Shown here piece after piece: positions 8,697 through 16,186 of a stretch of DNA of 64,000 nucleotides; within the stretch, counting starts at the first letter, position 1; the number at the start of each line of letters is the position of its first letter. The stretch spans positions 1 to 64,000 of the forward strand of contig JAJONO010000023.1 in NCBI GenBank assembly GCA_021323535.1. Direction: 5' to 3'. A model generated the notes under the pieces. It searched no databases. It had not been told where the DNA came from and saw only the letters and a list, made by a program, of their open reading frames with translations. The stretch comes from Bacteroidota bacterium. Its GTDB lineage: Bacteria > Bacteroidota > Bacteroidia > B-17B0 > Aurantibacillaceae. The position numbers and the translations under genes were made by a program.

Positions 8697-9059
8697 ATGG
8701 ATGAATTAACAAAAGTAGAAGAACGTATCATGCTAATATTCTGGAAGCTGAAAAAAGCGTTTGTAAAAGACGTATTGGCTGAGATTCCTGATAAACCAAA
8801 ACCACCATACAATACTATTTCTTCTGTAGCAAGAATACTTGCAAGTAAAGGGTATTTAAAATATAACACATACGGAAAAACATACGAATACTATCCGGCG
8901 ATTTCTCAGGCGGATTATCGTAAAATAAAACTAAAAAAGATGCTGTCCGGTTATTTTAGCGACTCCCCTTCTTCTCTTCTGTCTTTTATGGTAAACGAAA
9001 ACAAGCTAAGTAAAAAGGAGATAGAAAAAATGAAAGAAATAATAGATCAGATAAAATAA
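8697..9059 (+). CDS. BlaI/MecI/CopY family transcriptional repressor
   Basis: This is a winged-helix repressor of the Penicillinase_R family. The pattern LTKVEERIMLIFWKLKKAFVKDVLAEI...YNTISSVARILASKGYLKY...GKTYEYYP (residues 4-67) is the DNA-binding domain. The C-terminal half, with SSLLSFMVNENKLSKKEIEKMKEII, is the dimerisation and cleavage region. At 120 residues it has normal length. It starts 13 bases after the M56 protease stop and is surely cotranscribed with it. By family knowledge the protease cleaves the repressor near the Ser-Phe/Met-Val region to induce the operon; the external signal and further targets are unknown. Confidence 0.9.
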   Translation: MDELTKVEERIMLIFWKLKKAFVKDVLAEIPDKPKPPYNTISSVARILASKGYLKYNTYGKTYEYYPAISQADYRKIKLKKMLSGYFSDSPSSLLSFMVNENKLSKKEIEKMKEIIDQIK

Positions 9060-9266
9060 TTCTGACCTGGGTGCGGCACACATACCTGTAATGAGAATTG
9101 CCTTCGGCGAGTCGCAATGTCGATATTCCTGCAAATAAAAATAATCCCTATAGCGGTTTACTCTTTCTTAAATTCTAATTTGTTATTTTAGCAATAAGGA
9201 ACCTGCAGTAGGTTGATGAAAAATTTTATTAATCTCATCATAAAACAGATAGCAAAAAGAAAAAAT

Positions 9267-9818
9267 ATGAGAAAAGTAGTTGCAGTAATGAATATCACGA
9301 TTGACGGGTTTTGCGACCACACAGCAGGAATTGCAGACGAAGAATTACATAAACATTACTCTGAATTATTAGATAAGTCAGGAGTAATTCTATATGGAAA
9401 GACAACCTACCAACTTATGCAGTTCTGGCAAACACTGCTAAAAAATCCAACAGGAGAAAAATCAATGGACGAATTTGCAGTAGTAATAGACAAAATACCC
9501 AAAATTGTTTTTTCGCATACGCTGAAAAATCCGGAATGGGACAGTGCTAAATTGTCAAATAAACCTATTGAAGAAAAAGTTTCAGAACTCAGACAACAAT
9601 CCGGCGAAGATATTTTAGTTGGAAGTCGAAGTTTAATTATTCAGTTAATGAACCTTAATTTGATCGATGAGCTTCAACTTTGTGTTCATCCTGTTGTAAT
9701 TGGAAAAGGCCTTCCATTATTTGACAAAATAATGGACAGAACCGTTTTTAAACTCTTAAAAACAAAAATTTTTGATTCCGGTGCAATCGTGCTTTATTAC
9801 GAGCCGATACGACCGTAA
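9267..9818 (+). CDS. Dihydrofolate reductase family protein (RibD C-terminal-like)
   Basis: This is a reductase-fold protein of the RibD_C/DHFR-like superfamily often annotated as dihydrofolate reductase family. Typical features are the opening MRKVVAVMNITIDGFCD, LYGKTTYQLMQFW (about residues 50-62), the NADPH-binding-like segment GEDILVGSRSLIIQLMNLNLIDEL (about 113-136), and the VHPVVIGKGLPLFD block. The start ATG at 9267 begins exactly at the domain; the open frame extends to 9213 with a basic extra stretch I consider untranslated. The natural substrate is unknown. It is not the housekeeping folA. Confidence 0.87.
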   Translation: MRKVVAVMNITIDGFCDHTAGIADEELHKHYSELLDKSGVILYGKTTYQLMQFWQTLLKNPTGEKSMDEFAVVIDKIPKIVFSHTLKNPEWDSAKLSNKPIEEKVSELRQQSGEDILVGSRSLIIQLMNLNLIDELQLCVHPVVIGKGLPLFDKIMDRTVFKLLKTKIFDSGAIVLYYEPIRP

Positions 9819-10051
9819 ACCAGTTAAGCATTTCGCAACAATAAGTGAAGAATTAGGTCAATAACCAGGCAAGGCTCGAACACCTTAACTCACTGAAAAT
9901 AAACTATTTTGAATTCGAAATTTATATAAGAATAAAAAGACCTTCATTTCTGAAGAGTTTTCTAATAGCTACCATTTGCCCCAAAAACAGAATTCGCTTC
10001 ATTCATTCGCTTTAGGACAATGAAACCAGGCCTTCAAGATTTATATTCAAG

Positions 10052-10080
10052 AAAAAAGCCTGCTTATTAGGGGGCCTTCT
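10052..10080 (-). terminator. Decayed terminator after the broken tRNA-Leu
   Basis: On the minus strand AAGGCC and GGCTTTTTT can pair with a bulged base and a poor inner stem. Its position relative to the broken tRNA-Leu matches that of the intact terminator after the good copy, so it looks like its degraded duplicate. Confidence 0.3.
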
Positions 10081-10089
10081 GATTCATTG

Positions 10090-10180
10090 TACCCGGGATG
10101 GGACTTGAACCCATACGCTCCTGAAAGCACAGGATTTTATCCCGATAGCTATCGGGACAGCGTGTCTACTAATTCCACCA
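10090..10180 (-). pseudogene. Broken tRNA-Leu(UAA) copy interrupted by a palindromic repeat
   Basis: On the minus strand this is a second copy of the adjacent tRNA-Leu. The T-arm, variable arm and 3' acceptor strand are nearly identical. The 5' acceptor strand is lost, replaced by the end of the preceding terminator. The D-arm has AATTAG for AATTGG. The 5' half of the anticodon stem is replaced by the 18-base palindrome TCCCGATAGCTATCGGGA, directly before the TAAAA of the anticodon loop. It cannot fold into a working tRNA and has no promoter between it and the upstream terminator. Confidence 0.8.
10140..10157. repeat. 18-bp palindrome TCCCGATAGCTATCGGGA, copy 2
   Basis: This copy is identical to the one at 8329-8346 and sits inside the anticodon arm of the broken tRNA-Leu. 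Comparison with the intact neighbouring tRNA shows it replaces about seven bases of the stem. Confidence 0.8.
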
Positions 10181-10183
10181 AAT

Positions 10184-10213
10184 AAAAAGCCTCTCATTGC
10201 TGAGAGGCTTTTT
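10184..10213 (-). terminator. Rho-independent terminator after tRNA-Leu
   Basis: The arms AAAAAGCCTCTCA and TGAGAGGCTTTTT form a perfect 13-base stem with a four-base loop, ending in a U-run on the minus strand. It ends the tRNA-Leu transcript. Confidence 0.9.
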
Positions 10214-10230
10214 ATAATAACAACCTTTTG

Positions 10231-10314
10231 TACCCGGGACGGGACTTGAACCCGTACGCTCGTGAAAGCACAGGATTTTAAGTCCTGCGTGTCTACCAAT
10301 TCCACCACCCAGGC
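10231..10314 (-). tRNA. tRNA-Leu(UAA)
   Basis: On the minus strand the 84-base sequence folds as a class II tRNA. It has acceptor GCCTGGG with CCCGGGT, a D-arm with GGAATTGGTAGACA, anticodon stem GCAGGA with loop containing TAA, a variable arm of the leucine type, and the T-arm GGGTTCAAGTCCC. No CCA is encoded, as usual in this phylum. The G1-U72 pair is a slight oddity. Confidence 0.93.
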
Positions 10315-10338
10315 AGATACCTGTGTGGTTGTTATTTA

Positions 10339-10362
10339 AAAAACCCTCTTCCGAGGGTTTTT
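10339..10362 (-). terminator. Terminator-like hairpin between tRNA-Gly and tRNA-Leu
   Basis: AAAAACCCTC (10339-10348) and GAGGGTTTTT (10353-10362) form a 10-base stem with a four-base loop, U-rich on the minus strand. Only 24 bases separate it from tRNA-Leu, and no promoter is visible there. Confidence 0.8.
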
Positions 10363-10396
10363 CTGATCTCCTTCGTTGAAACTCCGGCTATCGAAG

Positions 10397-10469
10397 AGCG
10401 GAAAACGGGTCTCGAACCCGCGACCTTAACCTTGGCAAGGTTACGCTCTACCAACTGAGCTATTTCCGC
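10397..10469 (-). tRNA. tRNA-Gly(GCC)
   Basis: On the minus strand the 73-base sequence folds as a standard cloverleaf. Acceptor GCGGAAA pairs with TTTCCGC, the D-arm reads GCTCAGTTGGTAGAGC, the anticodon loop TTGCCAA carries anticodon GCC, and the T-arm contains GGGTTCGAGACCC. No CCA is encoded. Confidence 0.95.
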
Positions 10470-10519
10470 GTTATCCGTGAAGCGATTGGTTAAAAGAACG
10501 ATTTTGCTTTACGGGACTG

Positions 10520-10549
10520 CAAATGTAATGGTTTTTTCGGTTCTCCCAA
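10520..10549 (-). promoter_or_regulatory. Promoter of the tRNA cluster
   Basis: On the minus strand TTG (10549-10547), 19 bases, then TACATTTG (10527-10520) match the Bacteroidetes promoter consensus fully. The predicted start is about 44 bases before tRNA-Gly. Confidence 0.75.
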
Positions 10550-10641
10550 AAAATTTTCTTGAAAAAAGGGGTTTTTCCTGGACTTTGGCGAAGTCCCTGA
10601 TGGCACACAATTTTCCTCTGTATTGTATCGGATTGTGATAT

Positions 10642-12168
10642 ATGATCAGACATCTGTTGATTTTACCCACTATTTTATTCCTCTGCTCCTGCTCCTTTCA
10701 GCGCGCCCGCTTACATAAACTAAATGGTACGCACGCCGAAGAAAATAAGATAGACAACAAAAGCATTCCCGAAGCTCTTCAACTCTCTCCACAACTCCTT
10801 CAATCACACACCGGATTATATTCTCTCGAAAACGGAGGTGAAAGCCTCGCCGCCAGATTATGGCTGTTTGACCACGCGCAGAAAAAAGTTGATATACAAT
10901 ATTACAGTTTCTCTAAAGACATAACAAGCATTGTAGCCTGTCATCATTTGCTCAGGACCGCCGACCGCGGAGTAAAGGTGCGCATTCTTATCGACGATGC
11001 CGCCGCGCGAATGAATACCGATGAAGTACAATTACTCGAATCGCACGACAATATTGAAATTAAAGTTTATAACGCCGGCCTCCGCCTGGGAAGAATGGGA
11101 AAAAGACTCGGAGAGCTGAAGAAAAATTACAATCGCGTTTTACGACGCATGCATAACAAAACACTTACGGTAGATTCCACCGTTTGTATTATGGGAGGAA
11201 GAAATATTGCCGACCGCTATTTTGATTACAGCAAAAAATATAATTTCCGCGACAGGGATCTTCTCATTGCAGGAAAAGAAGTAAATGCGATCTCCCAATC
11301 CTTCGAAGCGTTCTGGACGAGTACACTTTCTGTGCCCTACGCTGATATGACACGCCAACTGAGAAAGAAAAAATTCAAAAAGGCTTCACGGTTCGATGAC
11401 ATTCATCGTTATGCCATTGGTAGTAAACAATTTTCCGATACAATGAGGCAACGTATCCGGAATTATCACGAAGAACTTAAAAGGGCAATAAAGTCAAACA
11501 ATTTTCTATTTACAAAGAGCGTAAATTTTGTGTCGGATATACCGGGTAAGAATGAAGATAAAGCCGAACGAAAAGGCGGTGCTACTTCAGACACTCTGTT
11601 AGCACTTCTGAAACAAAGTCAACACGCAATCGACATCCAGAGCCCGTATTTTATCCTCTCAGATGAAACAACTCCTGTTTTGAAAGAAGCTATAAATCGC
11701 GGCGTGAAAATAAGATTGCTCACCAACAGCATGTGCACCACCGATAATTTTGAAGCGTTCAGCGGTTATCGGCGCGACAGAAAAAGAATTTCTGAATTAG
11801 GAATTCAAATTTTTGAATTTAAGAAAAATGCCAATGTACGTTACAAATTAATGGTGGAAGACATACAGAAAAAAAATAACTACAAAGCAGTTTATGGGTT
11901 TCATCCCAAAACTTTTATTTTTGATAAAAAGATTGCCATTGTAGGTTCCTATAATTTTGATCCGAGAAGCGCGAACTATAACACAGAATGTTTTCTGGTT
12001 ATCCGCTCTGAAGAATTTGTAAAGGATTTACTCCGTGTACAGGAAGAAGAATTTTCACCTGATAACGCCTGGCCCGTAACTTCTGAATGCAATCCCGATC
12101 ACAAGGCAGGATTCAGAAAACGGTTTAAGGTATTCACACGCCGGGTGATTCCGAAAAAACTTCTTTAA
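10642..12168 (+). CDS. Phospholipase D/cardiolipin synthase family lipoprotein
   Basis: This PLD-superfamily protein has two HKD motifs: HNKTLTVD (H171, K173, D178) followed by GGRNIADRY, and HPKTFIFD (H421, K423, D428) followed by GSYNFDPRSANYNTE. That pair makes one active site acting on phosphodiester bonds, usually phospholipids. The N-terminus is a lipoprotein signal with the lipobox LCSC (Cys about residue 17), so it is membrane anchored rather than a polytopic cardiolipin synthase. The 508-residue length matches the YmdC/ClsC-like group. It is a single gene; the next gene converges on it with three bases between stops. The exact substrate is inferred. Confidence 0.9.
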   Translation: MIRHLLILPTILFLCSCSFQRARLHKLNGTHAEENKIDNKSIPEALQLSPQLLQSHTGLYSLENGGESLAARLWLFDHAQKKVDIQYYSFSKDITSIVACHHLLRTADRGVKVRILIDDAAARMNTDEVQLLESHDNIEIKVYNAGLRLGRMGKRLGELKKNYNRVLRRMHNKTLTVDSTVCIMGGRNIADRYFDYSKKYNFRDRDLLIAGKEVNAISQSFEAFWTSTLSVPYADMTRQLRKKKFKKASRFDDIHRYAIGSKQFSDTMRQRIRNYHEELKRAIKSNNFLFTKSVNFVSDIPGKNEDKAERKGGATSDTLLALLKQSQHAIDIQSPYFILSDETTPVLKEAINRGVKIRLLTNSMCTTDNFEAFSGYRRDRKRISELGIQIFEFKKNANVRYKLMVEDIQKKNNYKAVYGFHPKTFIFDKKIAIVGSYNFDPRSANYNTECFLVIRSEEFVKDLLRVQEEEFSPDNAWPVTSECNPDHKAGFRKRFKVFTRRVIPKKLL

Positions 12169-12171
12169 TTT

Positions 12172-12999
12172 TTATTTCCAATACCTGAACCTGCTTCGTG
12201 TATACGCCCCAAAACAACCAAAACCACCTTTTACATTGGAGTACATGAGGGTTGGCTCACCTGCAGGAGGAAAACTGATTCCTGAGTCATTTCTAAGCGA
12301 CTTATGAAAACTGTAATACGAAACGCTGCAGTTAAAAAGAAAAACATCATAGAATTTTGTAGAATCTCCACTTTGGTAAGATCGTCCTACTATAGATATA
12401 TTTTCTCCATCATTGTTTGCATCGCTATAAAACTCATTGATATGTGCATCGCCTCTAAATGTATCCGGAAGAAACACATTGGTAAAAGCATATAGCGCTA
12501 CCATTCGATAATAATTTACTTTACCGGGTTCATCCGTAAATGAAGCTGTGATATAATCTCTCTTGCCAGCATTTTCAGTAATCGTTTCCAGAGTTACATT
12601 GGTAATAGGAACAACTGTAACCGGAACCTGTGTTTCTGCTGTTGCTACATCACCCTTACTTGTGCTGACTGTCATTTTATAAAATTGCCCTGCCACAACA
12701 GGATATACATTTGTTTTTAGTTCATAGTATTTTGTAGCCTGATTAAAAATAAGCTGTGCTGTTCCCTGGTCGCCGCTTATTCTCACATCTGCATCGGGAA
12801 CTGCCTCCATGATATCTACCTGATTGCTGCTATACAATGGCGAAGAATACGTAAGCTTCAATCTTATAACTGTATCATCGGGACAGATATACGAACACAT
12901 CACCGGCAAAGGTTTTGTGTCTGGTAACTTTACAGTGGCTTCCTTGGTGCAGGAAGCAATCAAAATAAAACAGCCTGATATGAAAAATAGTTTTCTCAT
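12172..12999 (-). CDS. DUF4249 family lipoprotein
   Basis: This 275-residue lipoprotein has the signal MRKLFFISGCFILIASC with lipobox IASC. The body is beta-rich, with an early CSYICPDDTVIRLKLTYSSPL segment and a C-terminal segment ending FGCFGAYTRSRF, which fit the DUF4249 family known only in Bacteroidetes. Such genes sit directly behind TonB-dependent receptors, as here: the start follows the receptor stop with no gap. By analogy with SusD it probably covers or feeds the receptor on the outer membrane surface, but no ligand is known for the family. Confidence 0.85.
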   Translation of the reverse strand: MRKLFFISGCFILIASCTKEATVKLPDTKPLPVMCSYICPDDTVIRLKLTYSSPLYSSNQVDIMEAVPDADVRISGDQGTAQLIFNQATKYYELKTNVYPVVAGQFYKMTVSTSKGDVATAETQVPVTVVPITNVTLETITENAGKRDYITASFTDEPGKVNYYRMVALYAFTNVFLPDTFRGDAHINEFYSDANNDGENISIVGRSYQSGDSTKFYDVFLFNCSVSYYSFHKSLRNDSGISFPPAGEPTLMYSNVKGGFGCFGAYTRSRFRYWK

Positions 13000-15342
13000 T
13001 TAAAATTTATAACTCCATGAAACACTTGGTAAAATCGGGAACAAAGATACCTGCATTAATTTATTTTTCTTTAAGGCAGGATCGTATTCTGTATAATAGA
13101 AGAACGGATTCTGACGGCTGTACACATTGTAAACACTGAATTCAAAAGTTCGAACACAACGTTTTAATTTTTTATGAAACTGAATTCCAATATCCATTCG
13201 GTGATAAGGCGACATCCGGAAAGAATTCTTTTTTCCATAATCGTTCACATTACCCGGCCAATAATTACCGCCGTATGAAGAAGTGCCTGGAGTAGTATGC
13301 TGTTCTGCGGCATAAGAAGAAATTGGTAATGTAATAGCGTTTCCTGTGCCGTAAACCCAGGTTGAAGAAAGTGTAATGTGATCGTTTATTTTGTAAATAC
13401 CCACAAGGGAAATATCATGTCTTCTGTCGTAACGGGCAGGAAATTTTTCTCCGAAATTCAGTGAATCAAACTGCAACCATGTCCACGATAATGTATACCC
13501 GATCCAGCCTGTAAACTTTCCTACTTTCTTCTGAATCAGAAATTCAGCGCCATAACTTAATCCGTTTCCAGAAACAACTTTATTCTGCCAGTCGTTTTGT
13601 TCTTCGGCATCGTTGTTACTTCCCACATTTAAAAAACTGGAGCCTTCTTTATAGTTCAATACATTTTTCATCCACTTATAATAACCCTCAACAGTAATGG
13701 TCAGATTTTTATCTGTAAGATCTTTCGCTAATCCTAACGCCACCTGCTGCGACTGTTGTGGTTTTACTTTGTTGGTGGCAGGCACCCAGAGATCGGTCGG
13801 GAGGCCTATTCCTGTATTGGAAAGTAAATGCAGATACTGGTTCATCATGGCATACGAACCTTTTACTGAAAAATTGTTTCCCAGCAAATATCTTACAGCC
13901 GCTCTTGGTTCGGGATTGAAAAAATTATCGCCACGACTTGAAAAAACGGAGAGTCTGAAGCCAATGTTCATTTTTAATTTTGATGTTGCGGTCCAATCGT
14001 CTTCTATAAAAACTCCTCCTTCATAAGTATCGATAGCAGGCGACGAATTTTTGAAATCATTGGAAGGATTGGAAGATTTTAGAACGACGGCCTGCGGCAC
14101 AAAATGATGCCAGGTGGAATTGATGCCAAACTTGATGTAGTGTTTAGGATCAGGCATAAAATCAAAACTGTACTTCGCTCCAATATCGCGGATATTCGAT
14201 TTATAATTCAGGTTGTAATAATCGCTTCCGTATTTTTCCTGGCTCTCGATACCCAGTTTATAATTGGTGAAAATTAACGAGAGGTTTGAAAATAAACGAC
14301 TATTGAATAAATGGTTCCATCTTAATGTGCCTGTAGCATTTCCCCAATCAAGTCCGGCTTTGCTTTCGGAATCGGACCGTTTACTCTTAAAATAGAATTT
14401 ATCTTTTCCAAAATAGCCGCTCAGGTATAAGCGATCCTTATCATTGAACACGTAATTGATTTTCGCGTTCATATCGTAAAAATAATAACCTGCCTTCTCG
14501 TCTTTAGGAAGAAATGGATAAATCAGAGCATCGATGTACGTTCTCCTTGCCGACACCAGGAAAGAACATTTATTTTTAATAATCGGCCCTTCAAGCGTAA
14601 AACGCGATGAAATAATTCCTATCCCTGCTTCTCCATGAATTTTTTCTTTGTTTCCATCTTTCATCTGGAGATCGATCACCGACGAAAGTCTTCCGCCGTA
14701 TCGCGCAGGAAATCCTCCCTTGATAAGTTCTACACTTTTTAAAGCATCGCCGTTAAACACCGAGAAAAAACCAAAGAGGTGATTGGCATTGTACACAGGC
14801 GCTTCATCCAGTATAATTAAATTCTGATCGGGGCCACCGCCGCGCACATAGATACCGGCACTGCCTTCACTTCCTTTTTGCACACCGGGCATTAACTGGA
14901 TCACTTTTAAAACATCTTTTTCGCCCATCAAAGCAGGGATCTGTTTAATCTGTTCGATAGGAATATCGATGGTGCTCATCTGTGTTTCTTCACTCACTCT
15001 TTTTGTCTGCTCGGCAGTAACTTCCACTTCCTGCAGATCTTCGGCACCCATTTCAATGTTATGAGTTAAATTTTTATCAAGAAACACATTCAGTTTTTTG
15101 GCTTTAAAATCAACGTAAGTAAAAAATAATTCTACTGAATCTTTCGGTAGAGTAATGGAATAGAAACCGTAATTATTGGAAGTGGTTCCAACTTTTAATT
15201 TGGGAACATAAACAGTAACTCCGGGCAGATTTTCCTTACTTCCTTTTTCGTTGATATAACCGCTGATTGTAAATTTATTCTGTGCATGCAGGCCGTTAAA
15301 GACAAACAATAGCAAAAAAAGACGAAGGACTTTCATGGGCAT
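13000..15342 (-). CDS. TonB-dependent receptor paired with DUF4249 lipoprotein
   Basis: The 780-residue receptor has a signal peptide ending in GLHAQ (an internal Met at 15336 is an alternative start). A carboxypeptidase-regulatory-like domain (about residues 22-105) follows, then a TonB plug with QIPALMGEKDVLKVIQLMPGVQ, GIYVRGGGPDQNLIILDEAPVYNANH and KGGFPARYGGRLSSVIDLQMKDG (about 130-235). A 22-strand barrel ends in LPSVSWSYKF. It imports an unknown ligand across the outer membrane using TonB. With the DUF4249 gene it forms a two-gene operon. Confidence 0.92.
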   Translation of the reverse strand: MPMKVLRLFLLLFVFNGLHAQNKFTISGYINEKGSKENLPGVTVYVPKLKVGTTSNNYGFYSITLPKDSVELFFTYVDFKAKKLNVFLDKNLTHNIEMGAEDLQEVEVTAEQTKRVSEETQMSTIDIPIEQIKQIPALMGEKDVLKVIQLMPGVQKGSEGSAGIYVRGGGPDQNLIILDEAPVYNANHLFGFFSVFNGDALKSVELIKGGFPARYGGRLSSVIDLQMKDGNKEKIHGEAGIGIISSRFTLEGPIIKNKCSFLVSARRTYIDALIYPFLPKDEKAGYYFYDMNAKINYVFNDKDRLYLSGYFGKDKFYFKSKRSDSESKAGLDWGNATGTLRWNHLFNSRLFSNLSLIFTNYKLGIESQEKYGSDYYNLNYKSNIRDIGAKYSFDFMPDPKHYIKFGINSTWHHFVPQAVVLKSSNPSNDFKNSSPAIDTYEGGVFIEDDWTATSKLKMNIGFRLSVFSSRGDNFFNPEPRAAVRYLLGNNFSVKGSYAMMNQYLHLLSNTGIGLPTDLWVPATNKVKPQQSQQVALGLAKDLTDKNLTITVEGYYKWMKNVLNYKEGSSFLNVGSNNDAEEQNDWQNKVVSGNGLSYGAEFLIQKKVGKFTGWIGYTLSWTWLQFDSLNFGEKFPARYDRRHDISLVGIYKINDHITLSSTWVYGTGNAITLPISSYAAEQHTTPGTSSYGGNYWPGNVNDYGKKNSFRMSPYHRMDIGIQFHKKLKRCVRTFEFSVYNVYSRQNPFFYYTEYDPALKKNKLMQVSLFPILPSVSWSYKF

Positions 15343-15463
15343 GGCACTTAAACGTTAAACGGAGGGATTTAGTATGCAAAACTATAAATTTCTACCACTA
15401 AAGCAGAATGAAAAATGAGCAATAAAACCCGGGAAGCGGCGTTTATTTTCACCGCTCATGCCA

Positions 15464-16012
15464 ATGAAATTAAACCTCCTGTGGTTTCTGTACTTTTCAC
15501 CGTTAATTTTATCCAGCCAGATAGTTGTTGATGGACCATGGGCGATGGAATGCGGATTAAGCACGAATACTTTCTTCAGATCACCTGCGAGTGTTAACCT
15601 GAGATACATCTCATCGGCATTCAGATGGTCGGAGGAAGATCTGTCGGAAGAAGAGGAAAAGCATATTGAAAAGTTCAAGAATTCGCGTTTGATGGTTGAA
15701 TTAATTTACACGCCGCCATTAAAGGTTGTGTGCACCGCGTTTAATGTACAATCCCGTTTATTGAGATACAAAAGATTAAGTTTTAATATTTACGGTGGAG
15801 TGAAATTCTTTTTTGTACCCGGACCGGATTTCATAGATATTCCCTATCTCAGTAAGGGAAAAGATCTGTGGTACATGAACATGGGCCTGCTCCTTCAGTT
15901 AAACCTGGGTATCGTAGCGCCTTTTGCTGATATTGGCGGAGATGGAATAATTACTGTAGGCACTGAATTCAATTTCTGCAGGAAACGGATCATTAAACTA
16001 ACCCGTCCTTAA
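15464..16012 (+). CDS. Hypothetical exported protein
   Basis: I do not recognise the family. The ATG at 15464 gives a hydrophobic N-terminus MKLNLLWFLYFSPLILSSQ, a good signal peptide; an ATG six bases earlier is also possible. The remaining 165 residues alternate polar and hydrophobic residues, for example LSFNIYGGVKFFFVPG and GLLLQLNLGIVAPFADIG, with a charged loop SEEDLSEEEEKHIEKF. This resembles a small outer-membrane beta-barrel or periplasmic beta protein. It is a single gene divergent from the TonB receptor. Confidence 0.6.
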   Translation: MKLNLLWFLYFSPLILSSQIVVDGPWAMECGLSTNTFFRSPASVNLRYISSAFRWSEEDLSEEEEKHIEKFKNSRLMVELIYTPPLKVVCTAFNVQSRLLRYKRLSFNIYGGVKFFFVPGPDFIDIPYLSKGKDLWYMNMGLLLQLNLGIVAPFADIGGDGIITVGTEFNFCRKRIIKLTRP

Positions 16013-16103
16013 TTCCTAAAAAATTCTTTAGACGGGTTATCCCAAAAACTAACACATGTAAGATTTTCGCGGTTTTTGTAAGCTGTGCGGAATAGCACCC
16101 GTA

Positions 16104-16111
16104 TATATTTG
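16104..16111 (+). promoter_or_regulatory. Putative -7 box of the multi-PAS kinase
   Basis: TATATTTG fits TAnnTTTG. The nearest upstream TTG (16076-16078) is 25 bases away, wider than usual, so support is moderate. The start site would be about 70 bases before the ATG at 16187. Confidence 0.4.
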
Positions 16112-16186
16112 TTTATCGCATATAACCCCACAGGTTGCTTGTGAGTACCAAAGTACCTGTTACCGTTTCCTTTTAAAAATTTATTT

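Noticed and set aside
7394-9059. M56/BlaI pair as a true beta-lactam resistance regulator
   Set aside because: The protease lacks a penicillin-binding sensor domain and no beta-lactamase gene adjoins it.
10084-10308. 74-codon minus-strand ORF over the tRNA cluster
   Set aside because: It is a translation of the tRNA-Leu genes and the palindrome, a known source of false proteins.
16000-16040. ACCCGTC/GACGGGT inverted repeat as terminator
   Set aside because: The loop is over 20 bases, part of one arm is coding, and no U-run follows.
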